From Rhodococcus sp. P-2 (lineage in GTDB: Bacteria; Actinomycetota; Actinomycetes; Mycobacteriales; Mycobacteriaceae): 64,000 bases of DNA. Shown piece by piece: positions 15,889 through 23,757 of this stretch. Every line of letters begins with the position of its first letter. The first letter of the stretch is position 1. Both the position numbers and the translations under genes were made by a program. The DNA lies in NCBI RefSeq assembly GCF_016598535.1, contig NZ_CP066779.1:1240001-1304000 (forward strand), in the 5' to 3' direction. The notes beneath the pieces are model-generated. The model searched no databases, was not told where the DNA came from, and saw only the letters and a program-made list of their open reading frames with translations.

Positions 15889-17319
15889 CTAGGAGCCGAA
15901 GATGTTGCCGAGGCTGCCGAGCGAACCGGTGCCGTTGCCTGGTTCTTCACCGTCGACCGGTGCGGCGATCTGGACGGAGACCTGATCGGAGGATGCCGTC
16001 ACCGTGCCGGCGCCCGAGTACTCCGCCGCGACAATTCGCTGCCCCTGAGTTGACGGCTTCCACGAGATGCTGGCTTTTCCGGAGGAGTCGACCGTCGCCG
16101 TGCCGATGACGGTCTCGCCGTCCTTGAAAGTGACTGTGCCACCGGCATTTGCAGGACTGATCTGAGCGGAGATCGTCTGTGCAACGCCGACCTGCCCCGC
16201 TACTACGCTGAGATCTGTTGTGGAGCTTGTTGTTCCGGCGGGCTGTTCGGCAACTGTCACATTCGCGGTGGTGCTCGATCCGGTGACGCCGGATCGACCG
16301 GCGAATACGGCCTCGAGGGTCTGCGCACCGGCAACCGTCGGAACCCAGGCGTAGGTCGCTTCACCGTTGCCCGCCACCGGCACCGAAGCGAGCACCGTTC
16401 CGCCGACCTTGAACGTGACCGTTCCACCGGTGCCCGACGCGGACACAGTCGCTTTGAGAGTGGTCGACTTGCCGACCTGCGCGCCCGAGATCGGCGCCAG
16501 CGTCGTACTGGACTGAGCATCGGCCTGCGAAACGTTCACGATCAGCGCTGCCGAAGCGGAACCGACGGCACGCGCCGTGTCGGCGAACTTCGCTGTGATC
16601 GAGTGGTCTCCACGGGTCGTCGGTGTCCAGGCAAGTGTTGCAACACCATTGGCGAGCGCGCCCGCACCGATCTTGGAACCGGCGTCGAAGAACTCCACCG
16701 AATCACCGTCGGCACCACCGGTCACCGTCGCACTCAACGTCACCGGCTGCCCCACCTGAGCGCCACTGACCGGTGACACGGCCGTCGTCGACACGTTCTT
16801 CTGAACATTGATCGACGGACCACGACCATTCGTCGTGTCGTCAACGAACACCGTCCCGTCGAAATGCACCGTCGTCGACAAATTGGTACCACGAGCACAA
16901 TCCGCGCCGACGCGATACTGGAATTCGAACGTCTTGACGTCACCGCCCCACATCGGCCACTCCGTAGCACCCGCACTCAACCGAACAGAATCAGTAGCCA
17001 CCTCGTTGACACGGAACGCACTACCGTTCACCGTCGCCGAACCATCGACATACGTCATACACGCCGGATGAAAATCGCGCACCGCATACAGATTATGAAC
17101 CGCGGCAGTTCGCTTGAACACCGTCTTCGACGTGATCACATCACCCTCGGACGGCGTGCCGTTACTGATCGTCCGAGTCACCTTGTACCCATCGGAATTG
17201 AACTCCGCCGTCACCGGAGCCGCACCAGCAACCCCGACACCCGCAACCACCGCAAACCCCGCAGCAACAGCAAACGCACTCAAACCACCGACAACGCGAC
17301 GAACACCACTCACGGACAT
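15889..17319 (-). CDS. Secreted Ig-like repeat protein, copy B (3 repeats)
   Basis: A 476-residue paralogue of the gene downstream. The ATG at 17319 is chosen over one 6 bp earlier because GAGAGGG is then 6 nt away. The signal peptide (RRVVGGLSAFAVAAGFAVV) ends at GVAGAA, and the N-terminal domain that follows is identical to copy A over about 145 residues. Then come three Ig-like repeats rather than five (starting near STTAVSPVSG, SSTTLAPISG and SSTTDLSVVA). The C-terminus is SLGSLGNIFGS. The pair probably forms surface proteins with a common head and variable-length stalks. A partner or ligand is not evident. Confidence 0.85.
   Translation of the reverse strand: MSVSGVRRVVGGLSAFAVAAGFAVVAGVGVAGAAPVTAEFNSDGYKVTRTISNGTPSEGDVITSKTVFKRTAAVHNLYAVRDFHPACMTYVDGSATVNGSAFRVNEVATDSVRLSAGATEWPMWGGDVKTFEFQYRVGADCARGTNLSTTVHFDGTVFVDDTTNGRGPSINVQKNVSTTAVSPVSGAQVGQPVTLSATVTGGADGDSVEFFDAGSKIGAGALANGVATLAWTPTTRGDHSITAKFADTARAVGSASAALIVNVSQADAQSSTTLAPISGAQVGKSTTLKATVSASGTGGTVTFKVGGTVLASVPVAGNGEATYAWVPTVAGAQTLEAVFAGRSGVTGSSTTANVTVAEQPAGTTSSTTDLSVVAGQVGVAQTISAQISPANAGGTVTFKDGETVIGTATVDSSGKASISWKPSTQGQRIVAAEYSGAGTVTASSDQVSVQIAAPVDGEEPGNGTGSLGSLGNIFGS
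16793..17242. repeat. 450-bp direct repeat, unit in copy B
   Basis: Partner of 15281-15730. The first difference on the right side is at 17243 (G against A), inside the signal peptide coding region; on the left the match stops before ACGTTCTTCT. Confidence 0.9.
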
Positions 17320-17631
17320 CCACATCCCTCTCGACAAACGGGGGCAGACAGGCGTCCAGGACAAGCGTCCGTCTGCTTTTGATGCCGTGACGTTATCCCA
17401 TTGACTGTAAAGTAACTACGCTTTTCACCGAATTAGTTCATCGCCGACATCACCAAGCTGCAGCGATCACGGGTCGAAAGTCCCGAAGTACTGGTCCAGA
17501 TATCGCTCCACCTGCACTGAAGACAGAATATTCGACCCGAAGTAGCGCACTTCAAATCTCTGATATTGGTGTCATATTCGATTTCGAACGTGATGCCAGA
17601 AGGTCGCAGAAGCATAGAAAATCAATCTCGA
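17320..17631. other. Non-coding stretch, likely promoter of Ig-like copy B
   Basis: 312 bp without a convincing gene on either strand. It is more AT-rich than its surroundings around 17400-17440 and 17560-17620. It must hold the promoter of the Ig-like gene to its left and the 3' end of the AbiEi-like transcript from its right. No clear -10/-35 pair or hairpin was recognised, and no toxin gene that would pair with the AbiEi-like protein is present. Confidence 0.6.
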
Positions 17632-18210
17632 TTACAGGCTTGCGGCGAGCGCCAACTCCACTCGGACGGCAACGTCGATGCTCGCGTTTTCACACGAGAG
17701 ATACAACTCGTGCGCGTCGAGTCGACCTATCGCTACCGCATCGGCGACTACTTCATTGAGCAGGACTTGAGAGATTCCACCCGAAGCGAGGTCGTGCACG
17801 GTACGCAAAGGCGTGGTGATGCGGATGGGCCCGATCTGTTCGCACTCGTCGTCCGCAAGCGGCAGTCGGTGCAGTGCCACCTGACGGGTGGGCGCCGCGA
17901 GAGGGTGAGCTATCGAGAGGTGAATGAAACGAGGTTGCAGGTGCCCGAGGCCATGGAGGTCAGCGGCGCTGTAATGCGAGACGGTGGCACTACCGGCGAA
18001 CCACGTGCACCACTTCGCGAACTCGTCCAAGGCGGTATGCCTGACGCGTTCGAGACGAAAGAGTCCACGGCACTCACATGTCCATGTTCCGGATTCCGTC
18101 ATTTCCTCCATCAACGCCAGACCGAAACCCAGTTCCGATGCCTGGAGAGCCGTGACAAATCCGCACTGACGCAGCGCCAGCAGCTCGAGTGACTCGTAGT
18201 CCGAAGCCAT
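17632..18210 (-). CDS. AbiEi-like antitoxin-domain protein
   Basis: A 192-residue protein resembling the AbiEi antitoxin superfamily (type IV toxin-antitoxin regulators). It has an N-terminal winged-helix part (LALRQCGFVTALQASELGFG... ESGTWTCECRGLFRL), a middle region (ATVSHYSAADLHGL), and the typical RITTPLRTVHDLA segment near residues 130-145. The ATG has GGAGG 5 nt upstream; a GTG two codons earlier would overlap that site. AbiEi normally represses and neutralises an AbiEii nucleotidyltransferase encoded next to it, but neither flank contains one, so it is an orphan or belongs to the large group of AbiEi-domain proteins with unrelated roles. Confidence 0.6.
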   Translation of the reverse strand: MASDYESLELLALRQCGFVTALQASELGFGLALMEEMTESGTWTCECRGLFRLERVRHTALDEFAKWCTWFAGSATVSHYSAADLHGLGHLQPRFIHLSIAHPLAAPTRQVALHRLPLADDECEQIGPIRITTPLRTVHDLASGGISQVLLNEVVADAVAIGRLDAHELYLSCENASIDVAVRVELALAASL

Positions 18211-18337
18211 GACCACCTCCGGTGACCGTCGAAAACGCCGTTTCGAACAGACTACGGGCGACTGTGTCGCGCATCACAGGAATGAGGAAGTGCGTATTCA
18301 CAGAGTTCGTTCAGACTCGTCGGGAAGAATCTGGCGA

Positions 18338-19108
18338 ATGACTGTCGCAGCGAACAACCCTCGTCCGCGCAACCGAGTGCTCATCATCCTTCTCGTGGTG
18401 ATCGCCGTACTCGTCGCGGCACTCGTCGGTGGAGAACTGTACGTACGCAACCAGGTGAAGACCTGCATGGCCGATCAGTTCCAGAGCGAACTGGGATCCC
18501 AGGTCGACGTCGGGTTGAGCTGGAAGCCCGTACTCCTGCAGGCAGTCGACAAGAAGGTGCCGTACATCAGCATCGACAGTGACGACTCTTCGTTCGGCCC
18601 CGCAACGGGAATGCAGGTTCACGCGAAGGTGAACGACATCAACTTGCAGCCTTCGGCGGGTAACAGCGGCACCATCGGCAGTTCCAGCGCCGACGTCACC
18701 TGGTCTACCGCAGGCATTCTCGCCACCTTGCAGGAGCAGACCTTCGGTGGCCTCGTCTCCGGCGTCACCGCCGACTCGAGCGCCGGAACACTCGCTTTCG
18801 ACGTCGGACCGGTCGGGCTCGCGAAGCTGACAGTCAAGCCCACCGTCACCAACGGCGTAGTCGACGTTCAGACCGTCGGCGCCGAGATTCTGGGATTGGG
18901 TCTGCCGACCGACCTGGTCGACGGCATCGTTCAGACACTCACCGACAGCCTGCAGACGTACCCGCTGGACATGAAGCCCACGAAGCTGACCGTCACCGAC
19001 GACGCGATCCAGATCTCACTGGAGGGCGGCGCTTACGCCATGCCCGTCGCCGACGCGAACAACCAGAACACCTCGGCGGTGCCGGACAGCTGCGGCCTGC
19101 TGACCTAG
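18338..19108 (+). CDS. LmeA-like (DUF2993) membrane-anchored lipid-binding protein
   Basis: A 256-residue protein with one N-terminal membrane segment (residues about 13-35, [19 protein letters not shown]) and a periplasmic DUF2993 domain: the [19 protein letters not shown] helix, repeated beta strands and the C-terminal [18 protein letters not shown] strand. The ATG at 18338 places the membrane segment near the start; upstream codons of the open frame read as non-coding. In mycobacteria LmeA supports lipomannan elongation and binds phosphoinositides, so a role in envelope lipoglycan assembly is possible. Its stop overlaps the deoC stop on the other strand by 4 bp. Confidence 0.8.
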   Translation: MTVAANNPRPRNRVLIILLVVIAVLVAALVGGELYVRNQVKTCMADQFQSELGSQVDVGLSWKPVLLQAVDKKVPYISIDSDDSSFGPATGMQVHAKVNDINLQPSAGNSGTIGSSSADVTWSTAGILATLQEQTFGGLVSGVTADSSAGTLAFDVGPVGLAKLTVKPTVTNGVVDVQTVGAEILGLGLPTDLVDGIVQTLTDSLQTYPLDMKPTKLTVTDDAIQISLEGGAYAMPVADANNQNTSAVPDSCGLLT

Positions 19109-19770
19109 TCGGTCAGACCGTCCAATACTGCTCGGGTTCCGGACAATCCGAGGCGGGTGGCGCCGGCTGCAATCATGTCGAGTGCGGCCTGCGTCGTACG
19201 TATTCCGCCACTGGCCTTGACTCCCACGCCCGGGCCGACGGTCTGCGCCATCAGTCTGACGGCCTCGACGGTTGCCCCGCCTGCAGGGTGGAATCCGGTG
19301 GAGGTCTTGACGAAGTTCGCCCCGGCGCGCACGGCTGCGCGGCAGCATTCGACGATTGCCTCGTCGGACAGCGCTGCGGTTTCGAGGATCACCTTGAGGA
19401 TCGCACTCTCCCCCATCGCCTCACGGACGGTGAGGATGTCTGCGAGCACAGCGCTGTAGTCGCCCGCGACCGCCGCTCCCACATCGATGACCATGTCGAT
19501 CTCGGCGGCGCCCTGATCGACGGCGAGTCGCGCCTCGGCACCCTTGACCAGTGAATGATGCTTCCCCGACGGGAATCCGACGACGGCCGCCGTCACCAGT
19601 CCGTCGGCGCGAATCGGCAACATCGACGGCGAGACGCAGACAGCCAGCACACCGAGGCTGCGCGCCTCGTCGATCAGGGCGGTCACATCGGCCGCGGTGG
19701 CTTCGGGTTTGAGGAGAGTGTGGTCCACCATCGCGGCAACCTGGGAACGAGTGAGTGCAGCTTCAGACAT
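19105..19770 (-). CDS. deoC: Deoxyribose-phosphate aldolase
   Basis: DeoC cleaves 2-deoxyribose 5-phosphate to glyceraldehyde 3-phosphate and acetaldehyde in deoxynucleoside catabolism. The 221-residue TIM barrel shows [10 protein letters not shown] at the start, the Schiff-base Lys in [13 protein letters not shown] and the second active-site Lys in [10 protein letters not shown]. The ATG at 19770 gives the family length; the open frame continues upstream without a start signal that is better. It is divergent from purU with 64 bp between, and convergent with the LmeA-like gene. Equivalent to Rv0478 in the M. tuberculosis order. Confidence 0.96.
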   Translation of the reverse strand: MSEAALTRSQVAAMVDHTLLKPEATAADVTALIDEARSLGVLAVCVSPSMLPIRADGLVTAAVVGFPSGKHHSLVKGAEARLAVDQGAAEIDMVIDVGAAVAGDYSAVLADILTVREAMGESAILKVILETAALSDEAIVECCRAAVRAGANFVKTSTGFHPAGGATVEAVRLMAQTVGPGVGVKASGGIRTTQAALDMIAAGATRLGLSGTRAVLDGLTD

Positions 19771-19834
19771 GTTGGAAAGCTTGGCACACCACCACGCGAC
19801 CGTCGCTGCAGCCGCACCTGAGAGACTAGGCCGC

Positions 19835-20722
19835 ATGACCGCTGCACCTTCGATCGATGATCGTCGCTATGTTCTGTCCCTCGGCTGCCCCGACACCACG
19901 GGCATCGTCGCACGCATCTCGACCTTTCTCACCGATGTCGGTGGATGGATCGTGGAGGCCGCGTATCACGCCGATGCCGACACAGGATGGTTCTTCACGC
20001 GTCAGGCGGTCCGTGCGTCGTCTGTGAGCATGAGCATCGACGAACTTCGTGAACGGTTCAAAGCTGTTGCGGCCGAGATCGGTCCGGAAACCGAGTGGAC
20101 TCTTCACGACTCCGGCGCACCCAAGAAGATCGTGTTGCTCGTGAGCAAGGAAGGCCACTGCCTGCATGACCTCCTGGGCCGTGCCGCGGGCGGAGAACTT
20201 CCGGCAGAAATCAGCGCCGTCATCGGAAACCACGAAGATCTGCGCAGTGTCACCGAGCGCCACGGGATCGACTTCCACCACGTTCCGTTCGCCAAGGACC
20301 CGGCCGAACGCGGACCGTCCTTCGAGAAGGTTCGCGCCCTGGTCGACGCTCACAACCCCGACGCCGTCGTTCTTGCGCGCTTCATGCAAGTGCTGCCGGA
20401 ATCACTGTGCGAGCACTGGGCCGGACGCGCGATCAACATCCACCACAGCTTCTTGCCGTCGTTCATCGGTGCCCGCCCCTATCACCAGGCGTTCGCGCGC
20501 GGCGTGAAGTTGATCGGCGCCACCTGCCACTACGTGACCGCCGAACTCGATGCCGGTCCGATCATCGAGCAGGACGTGATCCGCGTCGACCACGCCGACG
20601 ATGTCGCCGACATGGTCCGGCAGGGTCGAGACATCGAAAAGCTCGTGCTCTCACGCGGACTGCGCTGGCACCTCGAGGATCGGGTTCTGGTCCACGGGCG
20701 CAAAACGGTCGTCTTCAGCTAG
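19835..20722 (+). CDS. purU: Formyltetrahydrofolate deformylase
   Basis: PurU hydrolyses 10-formyl-THF to formate and THF, balancing one-carbon pools. The protein has 295 residues: an N-terminal ACT domain (about 8-85, [20 protein letters not shown]) and a formyltransferase-like domain (about 95-290). The catalytic Asn-His-Asp set is visible in [20 protein letters not shown] and in [13 protein letters not shown]. The ATG at 19835 has only a weak ribosome-binding site, but matches the family start ([20 protein letters not shown]). Divergent from deoC; the stop lies 12 bp from the convergent hydrolase gene. Confidence 0.96.
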   Translation: MTAAPSIDDRRYVLSLGCPDTTGIVARISTFLTDVGGWIVEAAYHADADTGWFFTRQAVRASSVSMSIDELRERFKAVAAEIGPETEWTLHDSGAPKKIVLLVSKEGHCLHDLLGRAAGGELPAEISAVIGNHEDLRSVTERHGIDFHHVPFAKDPAERGPSFEKVRALVDAHNPDAVVLARFMQVLPESLCEHWAGRAINIHHSFLPSFIGARPYHQAFARGVKLIGATCHYVTAELDAGPIIEQDVIRVDHADDVADMVRQGRDIEKLVLSRGLRWHLEDRVLVHGRKTVVFS

Positions 20723-20734
20723 AGCTGCGTTGCG

Positions 20735-21766
20735 CTAGAGATTGCGCAGTCGCACGATTTCCTTGTCGAACTCGTCGATGTTCTCGATCGACGACATATG
20801 ACCGACGCCCGGCAACACGATCAACCGTTCGAGGTTGCCGGCGTCGTCGAGGACCTGCGCAAGCTTGCGCGCATGGACCGGCGGAGTGAGCCGATCGAGC
20901 GAACCGACGAGCACGGTGGTCGGCACTTCGAGATTGTCGAGTCCCTCGTGAATGTCGAGGGTGCTCAGCGCTGCTCCCCAACCACCACGGATGCGGGGCT
21001 TGCACTCACGAACGATGTTCTCGCAGAACTGAATCTCGGCCTTGGTCGCGTTCGGTGACATCGAGACGTACTGGATCGCCTTCGTCATGGCGCCCGAGGA
21101 GACAAATGGAACGGGCGAGCTGAGGATGGCGCGGCCCACGGGGACCGGAACCCGAGGAAAACGATTGGGCAATGGGATGACCGTGGTCTCGGCGATCAAC
21201 CTTTCACTCGCCGTACTCGCGAGCATGACCGCCGACGCGTACTTCTTGACTTCGTCGGGGTGACGACCAGCCCAGGCGATGATGCTCATCCCGCCCATGC
21301 TGTGACCGACGATGACCGCCTTCTTGTCTTCGCGAACCGTGGCTGCCAGCACGGCAGAAAGGTCGTCGGCGAGGACGTCCGGGCCGAGCGGAAGATTACC
21401 GACGGTGCTGCGTCCGTGACCGCGCTGATCGTAGGTGATGACGCGATATTCACCGGCAAGCGCATTGACCTGCGGGTACCAGAATTCGGTTGAGCACGTC
21501 CAGCCGTGGCTGAGAACGATCGGATCGCCGTCGACGGGACCGTAAGCCCGGACATTGATGATCGCACCGTCGTCGGTGGTCAGTTCGCTGATATCAGCTT
21601 TGAGCGTCGGAGTCTTCAGGAGTGCGTTGGGCTCGACGTCGCTCGAAAGCGTCAACCCGCGCGTGGATCGCCTATGACGGATCCCAGCGACTGCCGCGAC
21701 GAGTGCTCCCACTCCGACGGCGCCTGCCAGTACTCGAAGCTCTGTGGTGCGCGAACGACTGGACAT
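20735..21766 (-). CDS. Membrane-anchored alpha/beta hydrolase
   Basis: A 343-residue alpha/beta-hydrolase. An N-terminal hydrophobic segment (LRVLAGAVGVGALVAAVAG) probably anchors it. The core shows the oxyanion segment LSHGWTCS, the YDQRGHGRS strand turn, the nucleophile elbow GHSMGG, an acid in VLVGSLDRLTP and the catalytic His in LPGVGHMSSIE. This is the epoxide-hydrolase/lipase-like branch; the substrate cannot be told, though lipid or ester hydrolysis at the membrane is likely. It stands alone between convergent purU and the DUF2516 gene, 168 bp from the latter. Confidence 0.87.
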   Translation of the reverse strand: MSSRSRTTELRVLAGAVGVGALVAAVAGIRHRRSTRGLTLSSDVEPNALLKTPTLKADISELTTDDGAIINVRAYGPVDGDPIVLSHGWTCSTEFWYPQVNALAGEYRVITYDQRGHGRSTVGNLPLGPDVLADDLSAVLAATVREDKKAVIVGHSMGGMSIIAWAGRHPDEVKKYASAVMLASTASERLIAETTVIPLPNRFPRVPVPVGRAILSSPVPFVSSGAMTKAIQYVSMSPNATKAEIQFCENIVRECKPRIRGGWGAALSTLDIHEGLDNLEVPTTVLVGSLDRLTPPVHARKLAQVLDDAGNLERLIVLPGVGHMSSIENIDEFDKEIVRLRNL

Positions 21767-21934
21767 GCATTTACCCCTGACTGCTGCTGACGACAGACGG
21801 ATGCAATCTATGTGTGACTGCCGTTAACCGACACTATCACTCGAACAACGCGCGTTGTCAGCGTTGGAGCGAAGAGTGGGGCAACACACGGTGACCGGGA
21901 ACCACGTCACCGGATGAGCAGAAACCGCGGCCCA

Positions 21935-22231
21935 CTACCAGCGGGAACCGCCATGCTGGATGTCGTCCACGCGCGGTCGAACGTCGACGAGATATACACA
22001 CACTGCAACAACCGCGATGATGCCCAGGAGACCGACAGGGGATGTCGCCAGCAGGATCAACGCCGCAACGATCAGAATTCCGAGCCAGATCGGCTTGGTC
22101 AATTTGTTGACCGCGGTAAAGGCGTCCGGACGCTGCCTGACGGCATGAACGATCGCGTAGACAGCACCCACCAACGCGAGCACTTTGAGTGCGAGAAAGA
22201 TCAGACCGACTAGCCCATCGACTTGAGTCAC
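21935..22231 (-). CDS. DUF2516 membrane protein
   Basis: A 98-residue integral membrane protein with three predicted spans: about 7-28 (LVGLIFLALKVLALVGAVYAI), 48-63 (WLGILIVAALILLA) and 66-84 (VGLLGIIAVVAVCVYLVDV). The cytoplasmic loop RQRPDAFTAVNKLTKPIW and the tail YLVDVRPRVDDI are typical of the DUF2516 family, which sits directly downstream of hbhA across Mycobacteriales (Rv0476 in M. tuberculosis, from memory). A strong terminator separates it from hbhA here. No function is known. Confidence 0.9.
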   Translation of the reverse strand: MTQVDGLVGLIFLALKVLALVGAVYAIVHAVRQRPDAFTAVNKLTKPIWLGILIVAALILLATSPVGLLGIIAVVAVCVYLVDVRPRVDDIQHGGSRW

Positions 22232-22268
22232 AACTACATCCTAAGTTCTCATCCGGTTCCCGACGAAC

Positions 22269-22308
22269 ACGAAGGCTCCCACACTCGGCTGAGCGCGGGA
22301 GCCTTCGT
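22269..22308. terminator. Terminator downstream of hbhA
   Basis: A perfect 12-bp stem ACGAAGGCTCCC / GGGAGCCTTCGT with a 16-nt loop lies 20 bp past the hbhA stop and before the DUF2516 start. Confidence 0.85.
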
Positions 22309-22327
22309 CAGGTGGAGCTGGGCAAAA

Positions 22328-23155
22328 TCAGGCCTTCTTGGCCGGAGCAGCCTTCTTGGCCGGAGCCGGCGCGGTGGCCTTGGCCGGAGCAGCCTTGGCC
22401 GGTGCAGCCTTGGCCGGAGCAGCCTTCTTGGCGGCGGTGGTTGCGCGCTCCTGCACGTCGGAGGCAGCAGCGGTCACGCGAGCGGCAGCTTCCTTGGAAG
22501 CCTCGTCGGCCTGGTCACCGAGGTCGAGAACCTTCAGTGCAGCCTCGTCGCCTGCGTCGGCGATCTTCTCGCCGGCGTCAGCGATCTTCTCGCCGACCTC
22601 TTCTGCGGTGTCGGAGATGCGTCCGGCAGCGCGGCCGGCCAGCTTGGCAGCCTGCTCGCCCACGGCACGCGTCTGACGAGCAACGGTTCCGAGTGCGTCT
22701 TCGGTCAGCTCGACGGCGTCGCCGAGTGCCGACTCCGCAGCAGCGATGCCTTCTTCGACTGCGGGCTGCTTGCGGATGCGCTCGACTGCGTCTTCGCCGC
22801 GCTCTGCGAGGGAGTTGTACAGATCGCCGGCAACCTTGAGGTATGCCTCGGCGACCTTGCGGAGCTCCTCGGGTGAGAACTTCTCGCGCAGCTCGGCAAG
22901 CTCTTCGGGCAGCTCGGACGGCAGGCCGGCGAGACGCTCGCGCAGTGCCTCGACGCTTTCGGCAACGTCACCCTGAACGGAAGCGAGCTTCTCGCGGGCA
23001 CCGTCGACACGGCCGTTGACGTCGCCCTGCGTGTTCTCGGCGCGCTCACGAACCTGAGCAACGACGTCGGCTACGGCCTGGACAACCAGGTCGCCTGCGC
23101 CGACGGCGGCGTAGAGCGAGGTCTTGACGCTGTCGATGGCGTTCTTGTCAGTCAT
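22328..23155 (-). CDS. hbhA: Heparin-binding hemagglutinin homologue
   Basis: A 275-residue HbhA-like surface protein. After a short hydrophobic stretch (SLYAAVGAGDLVVQAVADVV) comes a long alpha-helical, coiled-coil region rich in E/R/A (about 30-235), then a C-terminal tail of alternating KAAPAKAAPAKA units rich in Lys, Ala and Pro. In mycobacteria that tail binds heparan sulfate and the protein is also linked to lipid inclusions and envelope organisation; here, in a likely soil organism, a structural or lipid-body role is as likely as host adhesion. AGGAG lies 6 nt before the ATG, inside the end of the XRE gene, which overlaps by 8 bp, so translation is coupled. Confidence 0.93.
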   Translation of the reverse strand: MTDKNAIDSVKTSLYAAVGAGDLVVQAVADVVAQVRERAENTQGDVNGRVDGAREKLASVQGDVAESVEALRERLAGLPSELPEELAELREKFSPEELRKVAEAYLKVAGDLYNSLAERGEDAVERIRKQPAVEEGIAAAESALGDAVELTEDALGTVARQTRAVGEQAAKLAGRAAGRISDTAEEVGEKIADAGEKIADAGDEAALKVLDLGDQADEASKEAAARVTAAASDVQERATTAAKKAAPAKAAPAKAAPAKATAPAPAKKAAPAKKA

Positions 23156-23654
23156 CTTGTTCTCCTAGTGAAGTCTCGGTGTCTGGAATTGCGGCCGATT
23201 CGGCGAAATCGGGCGCTGCGACTGGTCTCGACGACTCGTTCTCGCGACAGAACGAGTCGTAGATTTCGAGCAGTACTTGCTTCTGCCGTTCGTTGATGGC
23301 CGTCTCGGCCAACACCGCGTCCCTGATGGGACTGTGCGGGCGTTGTTCGAGATATCCCGCTTGGACGTACAGGACTTCCGATGAGACTCGAAGGCCCTTG
23401 GCAATTTGCGCCAGTACGTCTGCCGACGGTTTGCGCAATCCGCGTTCGATCTGACTCAGATACGGATTGCTGACGCCGGCGAGTTGAGCGAGTTGGCGCA
23501 TCGAAACTTGGGCGGCTTCCCGCTGTGCACGAATGAACCCCCCGATGTCGTGTGCCGCAGAGCTGACGACGCGAGCTGCCAAGTCGCTTGCTCCGGCTGC
23601 GGCACCGGATGATTCACGATCTCCGTCATCGGAGTTCGTCGACTTCGCTGGCAT
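23148..23654 (-). CDS. XRE-family transcriptional regulator of the hbhA operon
   Basis: A 168-residue DNA-binding protein. Residues about 38-95 form a Cro/C1-type HTH (MRQLAQLAGVSNPYLSQIERGLRKPS), and the rest is a short helical domain with a PDFAESAAIPDTE tail. The ATG has GGGAGG at the right distance. It overlaps hbhA by 8 bp, so both are one operon. The same pair occurs in M. tuberculosis (Rv0474-Rv0475). Self-control through repeats just upstream is likely. Confidence 0.9.
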   Translation of the reverse strand: MPAKSTNSDDGDRESSGAAAGASDLAARVVSSAAHDIGGFIRAQREAAQVSMRQLAQLAGVSNPYLSQIERGLRKPSADVLAQIAKGLRVSSEVLYVQAGYLEQRPHSPIRDAVLAETAINERQKQVLLEIYDSFCRENESSRPVAAPDFAESAAIPDTETSLGEQDD

Positions 23655-23695
23655 TGCGTCCTCCCTTTCCAGTGGACATTTCCCAGGATAGGAGA

Positions 23696-23731
23696 GGGTG
23701 CTAACTATTGCAAGCACTACTGCTAGCACTC
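23696..23731 (-). promoter_or_regulatory. Repeated operator-like element upstream of XRE-hbhA
   Basis: About 40-80 bp before the regulator's ATG, on its coding strand, two adjacent 12-bp near-repeats GTGCTAGCAGTA and GTGCTTGCAATA (10 of 12 equal) are followed by GTTAGCACCC. The outer parts also form an inverted repeat (GGGTGCTAAC against CTAGCACTC on the plus strand). This is a likely promoter/operator, probably for the XRE protein itself; which unit is bound is unknown. Confidence 0.45.
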
Positions 23732-23757
23732 GTGGTGGACGTCACATACCGGACAGC

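Noticed and set aside
23696..23731. CIRCE heat-shock operator (TTAGCACTC-N9-GAGTGCTAA)
   Set aside because: Half-sites CTAGCACTC and GGGTGCTAA occur, but in the reverse order and with different spacing, so HrcA binding is unlikely.
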